A program made the position numbers and the translations under genes. The notes beneath the pieces are model-generated. The model worked only from the letters and a program-made list of their open reading frames with translations, was not told the origin of the DNA and did not search any database. Below, piece by piece: positions 23,701 to 34,334 of a stretch of DNA of 64,000 nt. The DNA lies in the NCBI GenBank assembly GCA_947623455.1, contig OX392533.1, forward strand, positions 33,788,229 through 33,852,228, in the 5' to 3' direction. How positions within the stretch are numbered: the stretch's first letter is position 1; every line of letters begins with the position of its first letter. Source of the DNA: Mimachlamys varia (lineage: Eukaryota; Mollusca; Bivalvia; Pectinida; Pectinidae).

Positions 23701-26700
23701 GGGTGGCTTAAGCTTGGTTAAAGGTAAGTGTGCAATCCAATACACCACTCAACCAGTTCAATTCATTTTTCGGCATACGAAATATGTTACGAAATGGAAA
23801 AGGTGCAACACTTGTGTGAGTGTTAGGGTTCTTGGATGTGAATAAGATTTACATGGCGGGTGCCGTCGATGAAGCAGAAGACGCTTACTCTTCCGGAACA
23901 CCTGGTCTTATTCTCTTGTGCTTTTACGAGAGTCTCCATGTAAATCTTTCCTTTGTTCCTATTTTGCCCCTAGTTTAAACGATTTTGAGTTCGAATTATG
24001 GTTTTGTTGACGCTTTGGTATTCTCTGATTTATTTTTTTTTAGTGGCCAATGATATTGTTTAAAGCAATAAAATATATCAAAATCAAATATCAGTGAGTG
24101 TTGGTCTCTTTGTGTTAATTCATTAGGAATGGAAATCTCATAAGTGTACATGTAGCAAAGCTTAACGTTATTTTACCTGGTTGTGTATCTGTATTGACTT
24201 GCTCTGTGTCTTCAGTGGGCGATGAGTCCTTTAATACCTCTTCAGCATCCAAATCATCGGAAGGTTTTACTGAATCATTTCTGCAATAGAAACTTTTATT
24301 TCTGACTCGTTCAAAAATCCAGAAAATTTCTCAAAGACATGAATGCTTCCTTTTTCATTCAGAGTATTGATATTTCGTAACAATTGTCTTATGATAATAA
24401 TATCGGCCTTGACAGGGGCCTTGTAGCGCTGAAATGTGCATAAAGTTAAATCAAACGGTTTAGGAAATGAGTTGCGAGAAAGATATCATATAATCTGCTG
24501 ATAATTTGTGAAAAATGAAAATAGGCTCCAGTTTCATCAACGTTCCTTAACTTAGGAAGAATATGTAACTAGATAGGAAAGCATTCCAGATCTTAAGGAA
24601 ATTTACCTCACTAAAGATGTTTTTCCTTAATTTCTGTAAAGCTTTTCTATGGGGATTTTTGGGTTAATGTATCTCTAAGGAACGTTGATGAAACCGGGGC
24701 TAGTAACATTAACCTTTCTTCATAAGTATGTAATGAAAACGAACTAAAATTGTTGCAAGTTTTTATGTAACTTTCTTTCAAGACCCATTCAGAAACGACG
24801 TCACTAGAGTGATGGCTTTGAATCGTCACACGATGGGACAGGAAGGAACGGAGATAGGTAATCCAATATACCGTCCATAACATGGCAGGTGGCATTGAAA
24901 CTGATTTAATTTCCAATTTATATCTACGTTAATTCGTTCACCTCTGAAAACACTTTTGAACCCTTACAGTTCAAAGGATGGAATGGCTCAATATGAAAGC
25001 TTCGGGGTGAAGGAGTTAATAGTACACCATCCTTTGAAAACATATTGTTAAATTCATAAAGGAGATATCTCAGGCATAACATTTATTACTTCTGGAATAA
25101 AATAACTATAACGTCTAAATATCGATATCATATTTTTTATAGAATCGAAAGTATGGAATTGTAGGTATAAAATTATATATTAATTTTGATGCGTTACTTT
25201 CTGTACAGTGATATAATAAAAGACATATTTTTTTCTTTGATATAATTTGTAGATCATAGGTAACAAAATCGATTAAACTAACAGTTTACATGGAGATCCT
25301 TGTAAAAGTACATACCCCTTTTGTATCTGTATTTGCGGGTCTGTCCCGTAAACCAGCAACTCTTTGACTTCAGTCAAATCTTCCCTGTCTACATCGCCAT
25401 GCTGTGGTGTAAACGCTGTGCCACTTACCGCGTCCACCACAGGTCCCTGGTCTGTCAAGAAAGTGATCTTGACATTACAATATTTATCATAATCGTAAAA
25501 CATGCGTACTTCATAACCGTGTGATGCTAAAAATTCAAAGTGAAAGACAACATAATATTTACTTGTATTAAACATCTTTAGAACAAACCAATAAAATGGA
25601 ATCAACATCAAAAGGTAAAATGTTGTACTGATCAGTGAATGGTTCCTGCTTTAACTCGAGTAATGTCTTACATAAATCAAATTTGAAGATTTTCAAAATG
25701 CTTCCTTCTTTTCAATAGATATCTCCACATATTACACAACAGTTCAATTTTGATAAAAGGGGTGGAAGCAAGAAATACATGTACATTTTGTATGTAGGTG
25801 ATCAATTCAGTAATTCATGTTAAATGGGATATTTCATCATTTTCAACAATCATATTTGTGATATATCTGTTAAAATGCATATAAAACCCTTCGCATACAT
25901 TGCTTCTTCTCCTGGCATGAATTTCATTATTGAGATAATTGTATTTGAAATGTAAATCATCGTTTTAATTGCATTTTTTTTAACAGTATAAAATATTATC
26001 CTCAAAACTGGAAATATCATGGCGTATATAACCTTAAAGCGTTCAAATTTTAGCACATTGACCCATTTTACCAGATGTAAACATTGATGAACCGGTGCAT
26101 CCGAAACGCATTTTAGCCTATGTATCATTTAACCGAGTGTAAAAAACACTAAACGCTATGAACAAGTACATTTCAGTATATACCTGTTAACTAAGGTGTC
26201 CCTTTTGACAGAAAAAAAAGTAAAAGGAATGTATATCCAATAGTGAAAGGAATATACACAATGAAAGGCTTAACAAAAAAGACACAAACAAAACATGACT
26301 AGACAAGAGGATAAAATAAACAAGTTCCTCTTTTAAATATTCTGAATACCGTGAAGACGGATATTGTTACATACTTACATAGACATATTATTGCAAATAT
26401 ACAAGCAGTTTTATGTTGCATGTCAGGTTTTCCTTCATAATTATCATATAGGAAGTAATAACAAAAATACGTGCACAGCATGCCATCGATCTAAATAACT
26501 TTGTGTATATACACATGATAAAAACTATGGGTTGTCTGAGGTCCTTGACATTCCCGTTAGGTGATAATAACACTTCAATCACGCCCGAATGTTTACAGTC
26601 TTCTAGAGGGTGATATATATTTCAGGATAAGCTATACATTTATTTCTTTATGGCTGCTACAGAAGAGTGTAAATGGGAAAATGTGATACACACCATATAT

Positions 26701-29700
26701 GTAAGTAGCTTCACAATAAAATTTACATACGAGAACAGAAAACAGGTGATTGAATGAACATGTAAGAAATATTGTTTAGATTCAGAATATATAATATACA
26801 TTATAAGTTATATAATATTATTGTTATAATTATGCTTTACTTGTATCGGATATTTCCATCAAAATCTGAAATTTGATTTCAACATCATGAATTCCATAAA
26901 TTGCTATTGATGTGTTTTCTGAAGACATTCTGAGAGTATGAATAGAACCCTGATTTCAAAGTTAAGCATTGCCTGATTTTAAACCTCATAAGGCAACATC
27001 TGGAATTACCTGGCAGGTATATATTGCATTATAGTAAATGACACATTAGATGCAAAAATGAAATTGTTATGTATTCTTGTCGATATCTAACCGAATTGTA
27101 TAATTTGCGGAGAACATTAGTAAGAATTTCTCAATGATATTGCACTTGTGATATAAATACACAGTATGTAGTACACGGTATATATCTAATAACTACTAGG
27201 ACAAAATCAATGAATGCAATCTTTTCAGCTAGATAGATCAAGTTTCATGATCGCTGAACAGACACATCGTTATAATTGAAGTGTTGCTTATGTTGGTGTT
27301 TGTTAATTAACATACTAACCTTTGTAGCGTCTGCAGAGAATCACATGTACAATAAATTTATAAACAAGTTATATTTTCCATGTAATCACAATATACAGGT
27401 CCGTCGCGCCAGCCTCGGTGTTGTTCTGAATGTGTTATTGAGGCCTGTACATAGACATTGGTGTTAAAAGGAAACTGAACATCCGGTTGTGTGGGTGAGT
27501 GTGCGGAAATCTCTCATTGACTATAGTAATACACAACAGTGTCAGATGAACGAATGTTATCTTTTTACAACAGTTGTACAACAGGTTTAACATTAATATT
27601 TATCAATCACTCCTGTTGGTCCGGGGGGGAGGCACGCAGGGATCTTAACGGAGGAGGGTTGGGGGAACCGAAAAGATTAAGTACCCTTAATGTATATGTA
27701 AACGCTTAAATTTATAAACAAATTCGACTTAACAATGATATTCTTATGTTAGAAGATATTCCAGATAAAGCCTGTGCATGTCCTTAAATGATTAAGTATG
27801 GCTTACCGTCAATCACTTATAACACTTAGAACATAATATGACAATTTCGAAAATGTGTATCTAATATAACTGATTGTGCTGTATGCTGCATTAATTGAAG
27901 TAAAGTGTGATGTCGGAAGGATATATACTGCCATCGATATACTACCGTTTACTACTAATTTTAGCAGTAGCTAGTTTCATAAAATAAAAACATTTCTAAT
28001 TCAAAAACTTGAAACTATCAGTTACTCATTTAAGATTTGAATTTTATATAGCTAGATAACTTTGGACACCTCCCCTTCTGTGTCATCTGTAATGTACGTC
28101 ATTTTTATTTCTACCTTTTGGACTCCCAGGATCATCTAGAAGGTCACAATGCAAAGTAAAAAAAACCTTAAAAATCTAGATTTGAGATGGACAATCATCA
28201 CGTTTGTGTCAAACGTTCATCATTTAAGTTAACCAATGTAAGAGATGTGTCCTATTAGAGTGTATGACGTTGTTCCATAAAATGTTCTATTTTAAGGTTA
28301 CTCAAATATTAAATCCTTTATTACTTACATGTACCACTATATACTGATAATGTTGAAATGTCTCAGAAATTGTTCATTTTATTAATGCCAATTGTGTATA
28401 ACTAACCTCGAACACGTCCAGGTAAGGTGAGCTGAACTTTCTCCGCACTGCAACAGACCTTCCAACAGTTCCTGTGGACAATTTACATAAACGATAATGA
28501 CCTGGACGAACGTTATAACAAGCATCTTAACATTTCAGGAAACATCATTCTTGATTGATTGTTTTTTCTGTGCAATAGCTAGATAGGCTTGGTAGCATTT
28601 TGGGGATATCTGATAATTAATACAATGTATGATGCACAATAAACTATTGTTGGGTTATGTTCGATTAAAGCACATGCGACTAAGATAGTATAAACTTGAA
28701 ACAAGTCTGATCTCAATGGATCCCCAGTGAAATCATTGGTAATGATAATATACCAAATTTATACAACGCCGTTTTTCATTTTGCAAACCTAGTTTTATTC
28801 GAAGTATTTCGTCCGTCATAGACGAAATTTCATAAATACATATCGGTCTGACTTTACTCGAATAACTAGAATGTTACCCTCAGTCGCATCGAACTCGAAA
28901 TAACGAGGTTCCACTGTGTAAATATATACTTACCATTTTCTCTCCTTTGTCGTGGTGTACGGCTGAGAACACCCCAGAAGAAGGACATGATAGGCGGTGG
29001 TGACATTTGAGAGGGACTCGAACTCAACTGTAAAATACAGATGTATATTGAAGTAAAAGAAAAATTAAAAATGATAAACTGATAAATAACTAGTAGGAAA
29101 ACAACCATACAAGACCCCCAACTACCACATGATGCACTGGACAAAGTACTAAGCTTAAGGCAGAAGCCAGAAGGACGAAACATCTGTTTGATGCAGTTTG
29201 ATTCATTTTTTTTTCTGTTTCCTGTATATATTACTAAATTTAAAAGGTGCAGTATATGTGTGTTACGTTATCTTAAACAGTATCAGACAGAAAGTGATGG
29301 CTTGCTTCACCTTGACCTATACATATTTCAATCAATTGGGCCGTCTCATATTTGGACATGTTAAATGACCCATCGAAAACGGAACAGGTACATTATGTTC
29401 ATTGTATGTGATCATTGTCGATCATTGCTCTTACGCAGTTTTGTAATTGATGGACCCTTGCAAAGACATCCGGAAACCAATATCACAAAGACAAAAGTTA
29501 TTTTCTTAAAACTAAAAAGTCTTCCACGTTATTAAGGCACCAGCATGTTTTAGTTAATCTAGAATAAGTGGTCAAGTCATAATAGGAAGACTCCACAGAT
29601 GAACGAGATCCTGGGTAATAAGCTTGTTTGGTCCTATTTAGTATCCACCAACATTATTTTCCATTGATCAATTATATCTTTATTGACAGCTGTTTTTGTT

Positions 29701-31820
29701 TATCTCACCAACGTACGACTCGTTGACTGGTATCCTGTGGTCTGTACATTGATACAGGTCTTCCTACAATATATAGGCAGAAGCAAATAATTAGCGTACT
29801 AACAATGTAAGTCTAAATAATGTTAATCACCGTTACAATGTAACAATAATGTACCCACCAACTAACTTGTTTTAATCTATTTTGTATATTTTAATATCTT
29901 TAGTGAGTAATTTGCAAAACTTTCAATTGTACTGTACATGCATCCGTGGCCAATACCGATGGCAGGGAAGTTAAAGGCCTATTATTCGTAACTTTCGGCA
30001 AAATTTGAAGCGAAAATCAAGCCTAATAACTTTTTTTTTATATATTTATAGATTTAGTTAAGATTACCTGGTATTCAAGATTTGAAACTCGGTATTTCAA
30101 AACACGCGTCTATTTTGAACTGTCTTTTAACTTCGGCTTGGTGTTGAAGTGGGCCCCACCTGAATTACATTGTATTTTCAATTCTTTGGGTTTTTCTGTC
30201 AATAGTTTGTTGTTAGTTACCGCTCAGGTTTACTTCGTTTAAGGCTTATTTTTGCATGGTTATCAACTTGATGATTTGCCCAGAATTTTTCAGAATCACG
30301 AACAATTTCATGAAGTTACGTATGTTGGGCCTTTAATCAAAAGATGTTTTACCAACATATGTTCATGTTTTGATACATTGAAAAAATATTACACAATTTC
30401 TTTATTAATGCTGTAGTTAATAAAAACGTAATAAATGTTCCAACATCACCTTATTGATCGAGACGAAATATTTGAAACGATTGACCATGTCAACAGCAAT
30501 TGTTGCACAGTTTAGTTTTCAGGCCAGTAGCAAACACTGGTTAGAGTAGACGCCATACTCATGTGTACAATAACACGTGTATAGTTAAATAGGATAAAGT
30601 ACAGAGTAGTACATTATATATACATGTAGTAGGACACGTTCATGCATGTTTGCAAGACATCGTTTTAAATAGATTTTCATGAAATTGGGTACACTAGTAA
30701 AACATCGTTAACTCTTTCATCTTATATTTTTTCAATACTTTTCCAGTGCTTTGTTTTCTCGAAATATACGAATACATGTTTATACACAGTAACAAAAGCA
30801 TGATGGCCTTTTGTTCTTTTATCTTATTAAATGATACCAGTATATAAATGCGTGAAATGTCTCTTGAAATCGGTTTGGGAAATGTATACAAACATTATCA
30901 GAGGATTGAGTAAAACTGATAATCATCTACATTCATAATAAAAATCCAAATAAATTAAAATGAAAAACAAAATCATGAAAAATCAATGAAAGTTTGTCAA
31001 AATACATGAAATATATTAATAAAAAGTATTACGAGTCCCAATTAATACACACTGCACTGTATCCCTAAACAATACTTGTATGAACCCAAAAGCCGGTTTA
31101 GAATCTTTCGAGGGGCTTAAAAGTTTCGTTTGTCTAGAGGTTAATTTTAATTTTCGATCACATCGGTCCAAACAGTTATTAAGTTAAAACTTGTTTTCTT
31201 GCACAAAAATATGAAACAATATTATTACAATCGTTACTAATTACTGTTGTTGACCCGGATGGCTTTTTGTGGGAGAAAACCGGAGAACCTGAGGAAAACC
31301 CAAGTAACCACATACAATAAAACATGTATCTTTTACGTCCGATCGAATATACAAAACCACGAAATTGAGGCCCAACGAAATTATCTAATATGACATGTGC
31401 ATCTCAACATCCGTTTAAAATTGTATCATTGTCATCTTGTGTATACATTTGCAGTTATATCTGTATCTGTACATATATTATTTATCAATTTACCCTATCA
31501 TATCTATAATAGCACATACTATAGGACGTTATAGATGCTATATATGTATATAGACTATACGTGTAATCTGATTTTACGTACAACAGATTTTAATGCTTCG
31601 CAATAACAAGTGAAGTTATGTCTATATAATCAAATTAGGTAGTGATGTTACTTTACTGATATCAATGTTAGATACATACCTTGGTGAAGTAAATATCTCC
31701 AATCCTTGTATCCGTATCTGAAACTACTTCTGAAGTCAGCAATTCCGCAGTTGAAACGAAAATCACGTTCACAAGACTTGTAACGACTATTATAAACATA
31801 ATGTTTGTTAAAATCGACAT
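14719..31820 (-). CDS. PMT: Phosphoethanolamine N-methyltransferase with secreted PHM-like N-terminal extension
   Basis: PMT makes phosphocholine from phosphoethanolamine by SAM-dependent methylation. Coding exons, 5' to 3': 31680-31820, 29709-29763, 28934-29027, 28407-28471, 25316-25526, 24177-24280, 23081-23258, 22393-22685, 21263-21414, 20592-20780, 20105-20194, 16981-17070, 16496-16621, 15861-15990, 15305-15424, 14719-14832. All have GT-AG borders and all junction phases agree, giving about 716 codons. Methyltransferase 1 begins SSMKEYWNEHSKDASMQEMM, with motif I VVELGAGIGRFT and later YLAADVMDMEL. The linker SGSKVRTINPTYYRDP is PMT-typical. Methyltransferase 2 has a diverged motif I (VLDFSCEAGGFG), FDVIHSRDVIGEI, and the C-terminus NSWVIFYAEKQLS. 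Residues ~224-716 match a plant-type two-domain PMT in length and order. Residues 1-223 are extra: signal peptide, PHM-like stretch, an unrecognised exon (25316-25526) and an acidic linker. Exon 15861-15990 carries a +1 frameshift after GGRLL. The PMT identity is firm; the joined 5' exons are inference from phase agreement. Confidence 0.8.
15861..15990 (-). pseudogene. PMT exon with 1-bp frameshift
   Basis: Entering in phase 0 from the previous exon, the exon reads DFMKDGGRLL and then meets a TGA. Shifting by one base inside the run TTGTTGGGTG lets it continue VSEYCIDDDMDDIDLDNDVF and leave in phase 0 into the next exon. The two halves together align with the PMT segment usually written as KPGGKVLISDYC. 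Exon length is 130 nt, whereas 129 would keep frame. A homopolymer error in the GGG run or a true inactivating insertion are both possible. Confidence 0.75.
16811..16925 (+). mobile_element. tRNA-derived SINE (family S2), diverged copy in a PMT intron
   Basis: GGTCGGGTTGTGCAATGGAT and AGGGTTCAACGCCCTGAGTG correspond to the A and B boxes of the 6281 copy. They are followed by GGACGTGAATAAGTCACCTG and CCGACCACGTGG. Confidence 0.65.
17127..19787. repeat. 21-bp minisatellite array with 378-bp higher-order period
   Basis: About 126 units of AACATTTCACCAGGTGAGATG and variants (GGTAAGCTG, GGTAAGATG, GGTACAATG, TTTTACCAG) fill the intron between PMT exons 20105-20194 and 16981-17070. Because 21 is divisible by three, long open frames appear on both strands, for example a repeating MFISPGE heptapeptide. 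They have no plausible start context, codon signal or splice linkage, so I regard them as noncoding by-products. The marker variant ACTATACAAGTTGAGTTGAAC recurs at 17672, 17840, 18091, 18153, 18531 and 18908. The last two intervals are 378 and 377 bp (18 units). Another marker, ATTTGACCAGATA, recurs at 19181 and 19559, again 378 bp apart. Confidence 0.95.
20225..20325 (-). repeat. Dispersed repeat family B copy in a PMT intron
   Basis: AAGCGTCAACAAAACCATAA, CTCAAAATCGATTAAACTAG and AAATAGGAACAAAAGAAAGA are the reverse complement of the family B 3' half. The copy stops before the CCGGAACACC landmark. Confidence 0.7.
23575..23755 (-). mobile_element. tRNA-derived SINE (family S2) in a PMT intron
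   Basis: On the minus strand it reads AACTGGTTGAGTGGTGTATT, a degraded B box TTGTTCGAAATCCCGATCGG, then ACGTGAGAAGGTATGGGTTC and CCCAACCACGTGGGTTTCTC. The order matches the 6281 copy. Confidence 0.7.
23850..24030 (+). repeat. Dispersed repeat family B, best-preserved copy
   Basis: GGCGGGTGCCGTCGATGAAG, CTTACTCTTCCGGAACACCT, CTTTTACGAGAGTCTCCATG, TTCCTTTGTTCCTATTTTGC and ATGGTTTTGTTGACGCTTTG give the full ordered core. It lies in the PMT intron between exons 24177-24280 and 23081-23258, antisense to the gene. Confidence 0.8.
24526..24700. mobile_element. 175-bp MITE-like element with ~22-bp terminal inverted repeats
   Basis: CCAGTTTCATCAACGTTCCT near 24528-24547 faces TAAGGAACGTTGATGAAACC at 24676-24695. 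The interior is AT-rich and noncoding. It lies in the intron between PMT exons 25316-25526 and 24177-24280. I do not recognise the family. Confidence 0.75.
24929..25019. mobile_element. 91-bp TTAA-ended inverted-repeat element (family F), copy 2
   Basis: Starts TTAATTCGTTCACCTCTGAA and ends TTCGGGGTGAAGGAGTTAA. It has the same 91-bp length and the same terminal pattern as the 5412 copy. It is inside the same PMT intron as the 24526 MITE. Confidence 0.7.
25256..25313 (-). repeat. Family B fragment abutting a splice donor
   Basis: On the minus strand the text GTACTTTTACAAGGATCTCC, then ATGTAAA and TAGTTTAATCGATTTTG is family B sequence. It begins within the donor hexamer (25310-25315) of the coding exon 25316-25526. 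The repeat therefore supplies part of the intron side of that splice site. Confidence 0.6.
25527..28406. other. Large AT-rich intron without recognised exons
   Basis: I looked here on the minus strand for the missing middle and C-terminal PHM exons (HYxD, MxY and the second copper-site motifs) and did not find them by eye. The minus-strand frame at 25850-26128 has no recognised domain. A GC-richer patch GGTCCGGGGGGGAGGCACGC occurs near 27619-27638. Confidence 0.4.
29181..29272 (-). repeat. Family A terminal fragment
   Basis: TTGATGCAGTTTGATTCATT then ACTAAATTTAAAAGGTGCAG and TGTGTGTTACGTTATC match the 5' ~90 bp of family A in reverse orientation. It is intronic. Confidence 0.65.
29971..30336 (+). 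mobile_element. TTAA-flanked MITE (family C), copy 1
   Basis: Begins TTAAAGGCCTATTATTCGTA and ends GAAGTTACGTATGTTGGGCC followed by TTTAA, forming terminal inverted repeats of about 24 bp that include TTAA. Interior landmarks are GGTATTTCAAAACACGCGTC, GAAGTGGGCCCCACCTGAAT and GTTAGTTACCGCTCAGGTTT. It lies in a PMT-gene intron. TTAA target choice is typical of piggyBac-type transposons; the assignment is inference. Confidence 0.85.
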
Positions 31821-31992
31821 TATTTAATCCCTTGGTTCATATATTACACAATATTGACTTTAGTCAGGTGACTAATGAGGATAATTTACAACTGCTGCAC
31901 TAAATTGTAAAGAATATTTACTTCTTTCCTGTCAAGTATTATATAGGATATGTATATACACAGGTATGTAGACACGGGAAAATCAAAAATAA

Positions 31993-32262
31993 TTAGTACT
32001 GTAGTATATATCCTTTAAATCCTCCTCTAAATATATATGTATGCTTTCGAGTTTGAAGTAGTGACGAGCCATTCATTAAATAGGACGTTATCGCTATATT
32101 TAGACGCCCCGATATTCCCAACACCGTCCGGAACTCCTTGATATTTTCCTTTTGAAACACGCTATAAATGACCAGAGGTGTTCCGGATGTTCTAGCAGGT
32201 GATATTACAACGCTTGTGTAAACGATTTTCTCATCTCCTCGACAATGCAAGTCCTTGTTAGA
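31993..32262 (-). other. Unassigned open frame, possible exon or decayed gene piece
   Basis: An 80+ codon frame with ordinary protein-like composition (for example SGTPLVIYSVFQKENIKEF and FRTVLGISGRLNIAITSYLM) ends at a stop 170 bp upstream of the PMT first exon. A weak acceptor-like TTTCTAACAAG precedes it. I recognise no family and see no clear donor. Confidence 0.25.
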
Positions 32263-32449
32263 AATTGGTGTCGCATTGTACGTAAACGTGACTTATTTGG
32301 GGAAACAAAATTATTTCTGTGCTGTTTACTAGATAGAATAATGTAATATTTAATACAGAAATTGCAATGCATCAATACTTAAGTTATTTCTGTAAATATA
32401 CAGATACTATAAACACTTCCACGTGGGAATGATCCACATATATAAACCT

Positions 32450-33614
32450 AAAAGATGGATACGTTGCATCAAACTACAGACCGATACCGTTCATACATGC
32501 TTCTCAAGCAAAATCATTAGTTCCTGTGGCGAAACTGTTGAAGAAAAATTACTATCACAAGCATGAAAAATCTACATGTTCTACGCCTCAGCTAAAACTT
32601 CAATAGATTTTCTGATAAATAGCTTGGTGCTGCCAGACAGGAGCCAGACAGGATCTATACTAACGGAAATGTTTTAGTAAAAAATTATTTGAGAAAAAGT
32701 ATTAAAATACCGGGGGTATGTAAAAAAGACTAACAACAATTAATATATTATTCAAACAGTGTAAATGTATATTGTTTCAAAACTTGCATCCCACCATTAT
32801 TTTTTTTTCGAATAGTGACACTATTCAGAATATACACATGTGCATAACATTCATTTGAAATTATTCATTTTCAAAATCACGAAAATAATTGAATCATGCG
32901 AAAATAATATAGGGCTAGTGCACCTCGCTTTTTTTATTTAGACATTTCTTTCGTCCTGTTTTGTTTCCTAAACCGCTTCGCAAGCTTCACTGTTTAGACC
33001 CTTAATTTGCAGCATCACTGACGAGTGACGATCAGGACCTAGAAGGGCGAAACTGTAAGGTGCCAAACAATTCATCAACTTGCTCGACTGTATCTTATTT
33101 TTAACTATATAGGTGTTATATTCTCGTGTGTCGTTTGCACAGTCATTGGAATAATGCGCTCACACAGCAATAACGTTAATAAAAACAGAATCAACACAGC
33201 TCGATACATCACGCCATGTTACGAGCAGATTTTTTATGCCAAAAAAGGCATCTCACCAACTGCTTCATACAAGATATTGAGAACATATGTAGTACCACGT
33301 CTGACCTTTGGTCTTGAGGTGATGCCTTTAACAGTCATCTATAAACAGACCATAGAAACCACACAAAGATTATCAGACATCTGCAAGGGCAACCAACTGA
33401 CAAAGCAAGTACCGAAATATACATAGAATATATACAGAATCCATCACCATAACAGTGAACGCCAAGGCATTCTTTATGAAAAACAGGAACTAAACTGAGA
33501 ACGAAATACTGAATAGGACTCTGGTGATGAAACAACAAAAACAACTTATTTGCATCAAGGACATCAAAACTATTCCAGAAATACCTCTTGCCTTCAGCGT
33601 GGGATGCACTGGAA
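32450..33614 (+). pseudogene. Decayed non-LTR retrotransposon (LINE) reverse transcriptase
   Basis: Two plus-strand pieces in the expected order. At ~32455-32600 the frame reads GYVASNYRPIPFIHA, resembling the RT motif NYRPI. At 33154-33426 it reads RINTARYITPCYEQIFYAKK, then GISPTASYKILRTYVVPRLT and FGLEVMPL, which resembles the RT C-terminal region with YGLE. Stops and frame breaks separate and follow them, and the middle is replaced by AT-rich DNA. It is a dead copy, directly followed by a family A repeat. Confidence 0.6.
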
Positions 33615-33942
33615 GATCACGTAACACTCACATATGCTGCACCTCTTAAATTTAGTAATAGATACAGTATGCCGGAAAAAAAATTAAACTGCATCATACA
33701 GCTGTTTCGTCCTCCTAGGACTCTTCAGTGATGCTAGGGGCCAAAAGGTAGGAATCCAAAATTTCTAAACTAATGTAGAAGCAGAGGGTCAGGTGCGTAA
33801 AATGCCTTTCATTTATTAATTTAGAAGTACAATTTAACTAGTTCTGTATAATTTCAAATCGTGTACTACGAAAATGTGTATATTAAGTACCGTGAAACTA
33901 CTCAAATGAGATTTACTGTGGCTATGGAGGCTCCAGCAAACC
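33615..33942 (+). repeat. Dispersed repeat family A, full-length copy
   Basis: Runs from GATCACGTAACACTCACATA through CTGTTTCGTCCTCCTAGGAC and GTGTACTACGAAAATGTGTA to GGCTATGGAGGCTCCAGCAA. Its length (328 bp) and both ends agree with the inverted copy at 62361-62688, which defines the element boundaries. No tRNA boxes or clear terminal inverted repeats are seen. Confidence 0.85.
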
Positions 33943-33989
33943 TCGGGGACTAAAAAATCCACCAGCAGAGTCTGCCAGCCCCTATCATA

Positions 33990-34091
33990 AAGATCACGTA
34001 ACACACACATATATACAGTGTACCGAAAAAATGAATTAAACTGCATCATACAGGGGTTTCGTCCTCCTATGACTCTTCAGTGTTGCTAGGA
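33990..34091 (+). repeat. Dispersed repeat family A, truncated copy
   Basis: AAGATCACGTAACACACACA, GTGTACCGAAAAAATGAATT and GGGGTTTCGTCCTCCTATGA repeat the first ~100 bp of family A, 48 bp after the full-length copy. Confidence 0.75.
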
Positions 34092-34334
34092 ATAACCCAC
34101 TTTCAGAAAAAAAGATAAAGAATGCTAAGAACTGCGGCAAATTGTCAAGGTTGATCAGTACTATTGGCAAGTTTTTTTGGTTGCCAACTGTGTCTCATTG
34201 AAAAATATTCTGAACCTATGTGTGATATGAAAAATATTCTGTACCTATGTGTGATATGAAGATTGACGTTTTTGAGTTTGCTCATTAAAATGCAACTTGT
34301 TGTAATTGACAATGACTCGGTTCTTATTTCGAGG

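Larger units (their letters stand above)
28407..31820 (-). other. PHM-like N-terminal exons upstream of PMT
   Basis: Exons 31680-31820, 29709-29763, 28934-29027 and 28407-28471. The first encodes a hydrophobic signal peptide (ILTNIMFIIVVTSLVNVIFV, cleavage plausible after STA). The next two read EDLYQCTDHRIPVNESYVV and EFESLSNVTTAYHVLLLGCS, then QPYTTTKERKWNC. This follows the order of the PHM N-terminal copper domain: a D-Y-C start, RIPV-E, a T-x-HH-LL-GC copper-site motif and W-x-C. The first of the two copper-A histidines is replaced by Tyr (TAYH). After WNC the resemblance ends, so only about the first third of a PHM catalytic core is present. An NVT sequon lies just before the metal motif. 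The exons could also belong to a separate gene or an alternative transcript. Confidence 0.55.

Noticed and set aside
28866..29183. Continuous minus-strand open frame (SSSPSQMSPPPIMSFFWGV) as the coding frame of exon 28934-29027
   Set aside because: Including the 55-nt exon 29709-29763 shifts the reading to the frame with PHM similarity. It also yields the phase required by exon 25316-25526, which the alternative frame does not.
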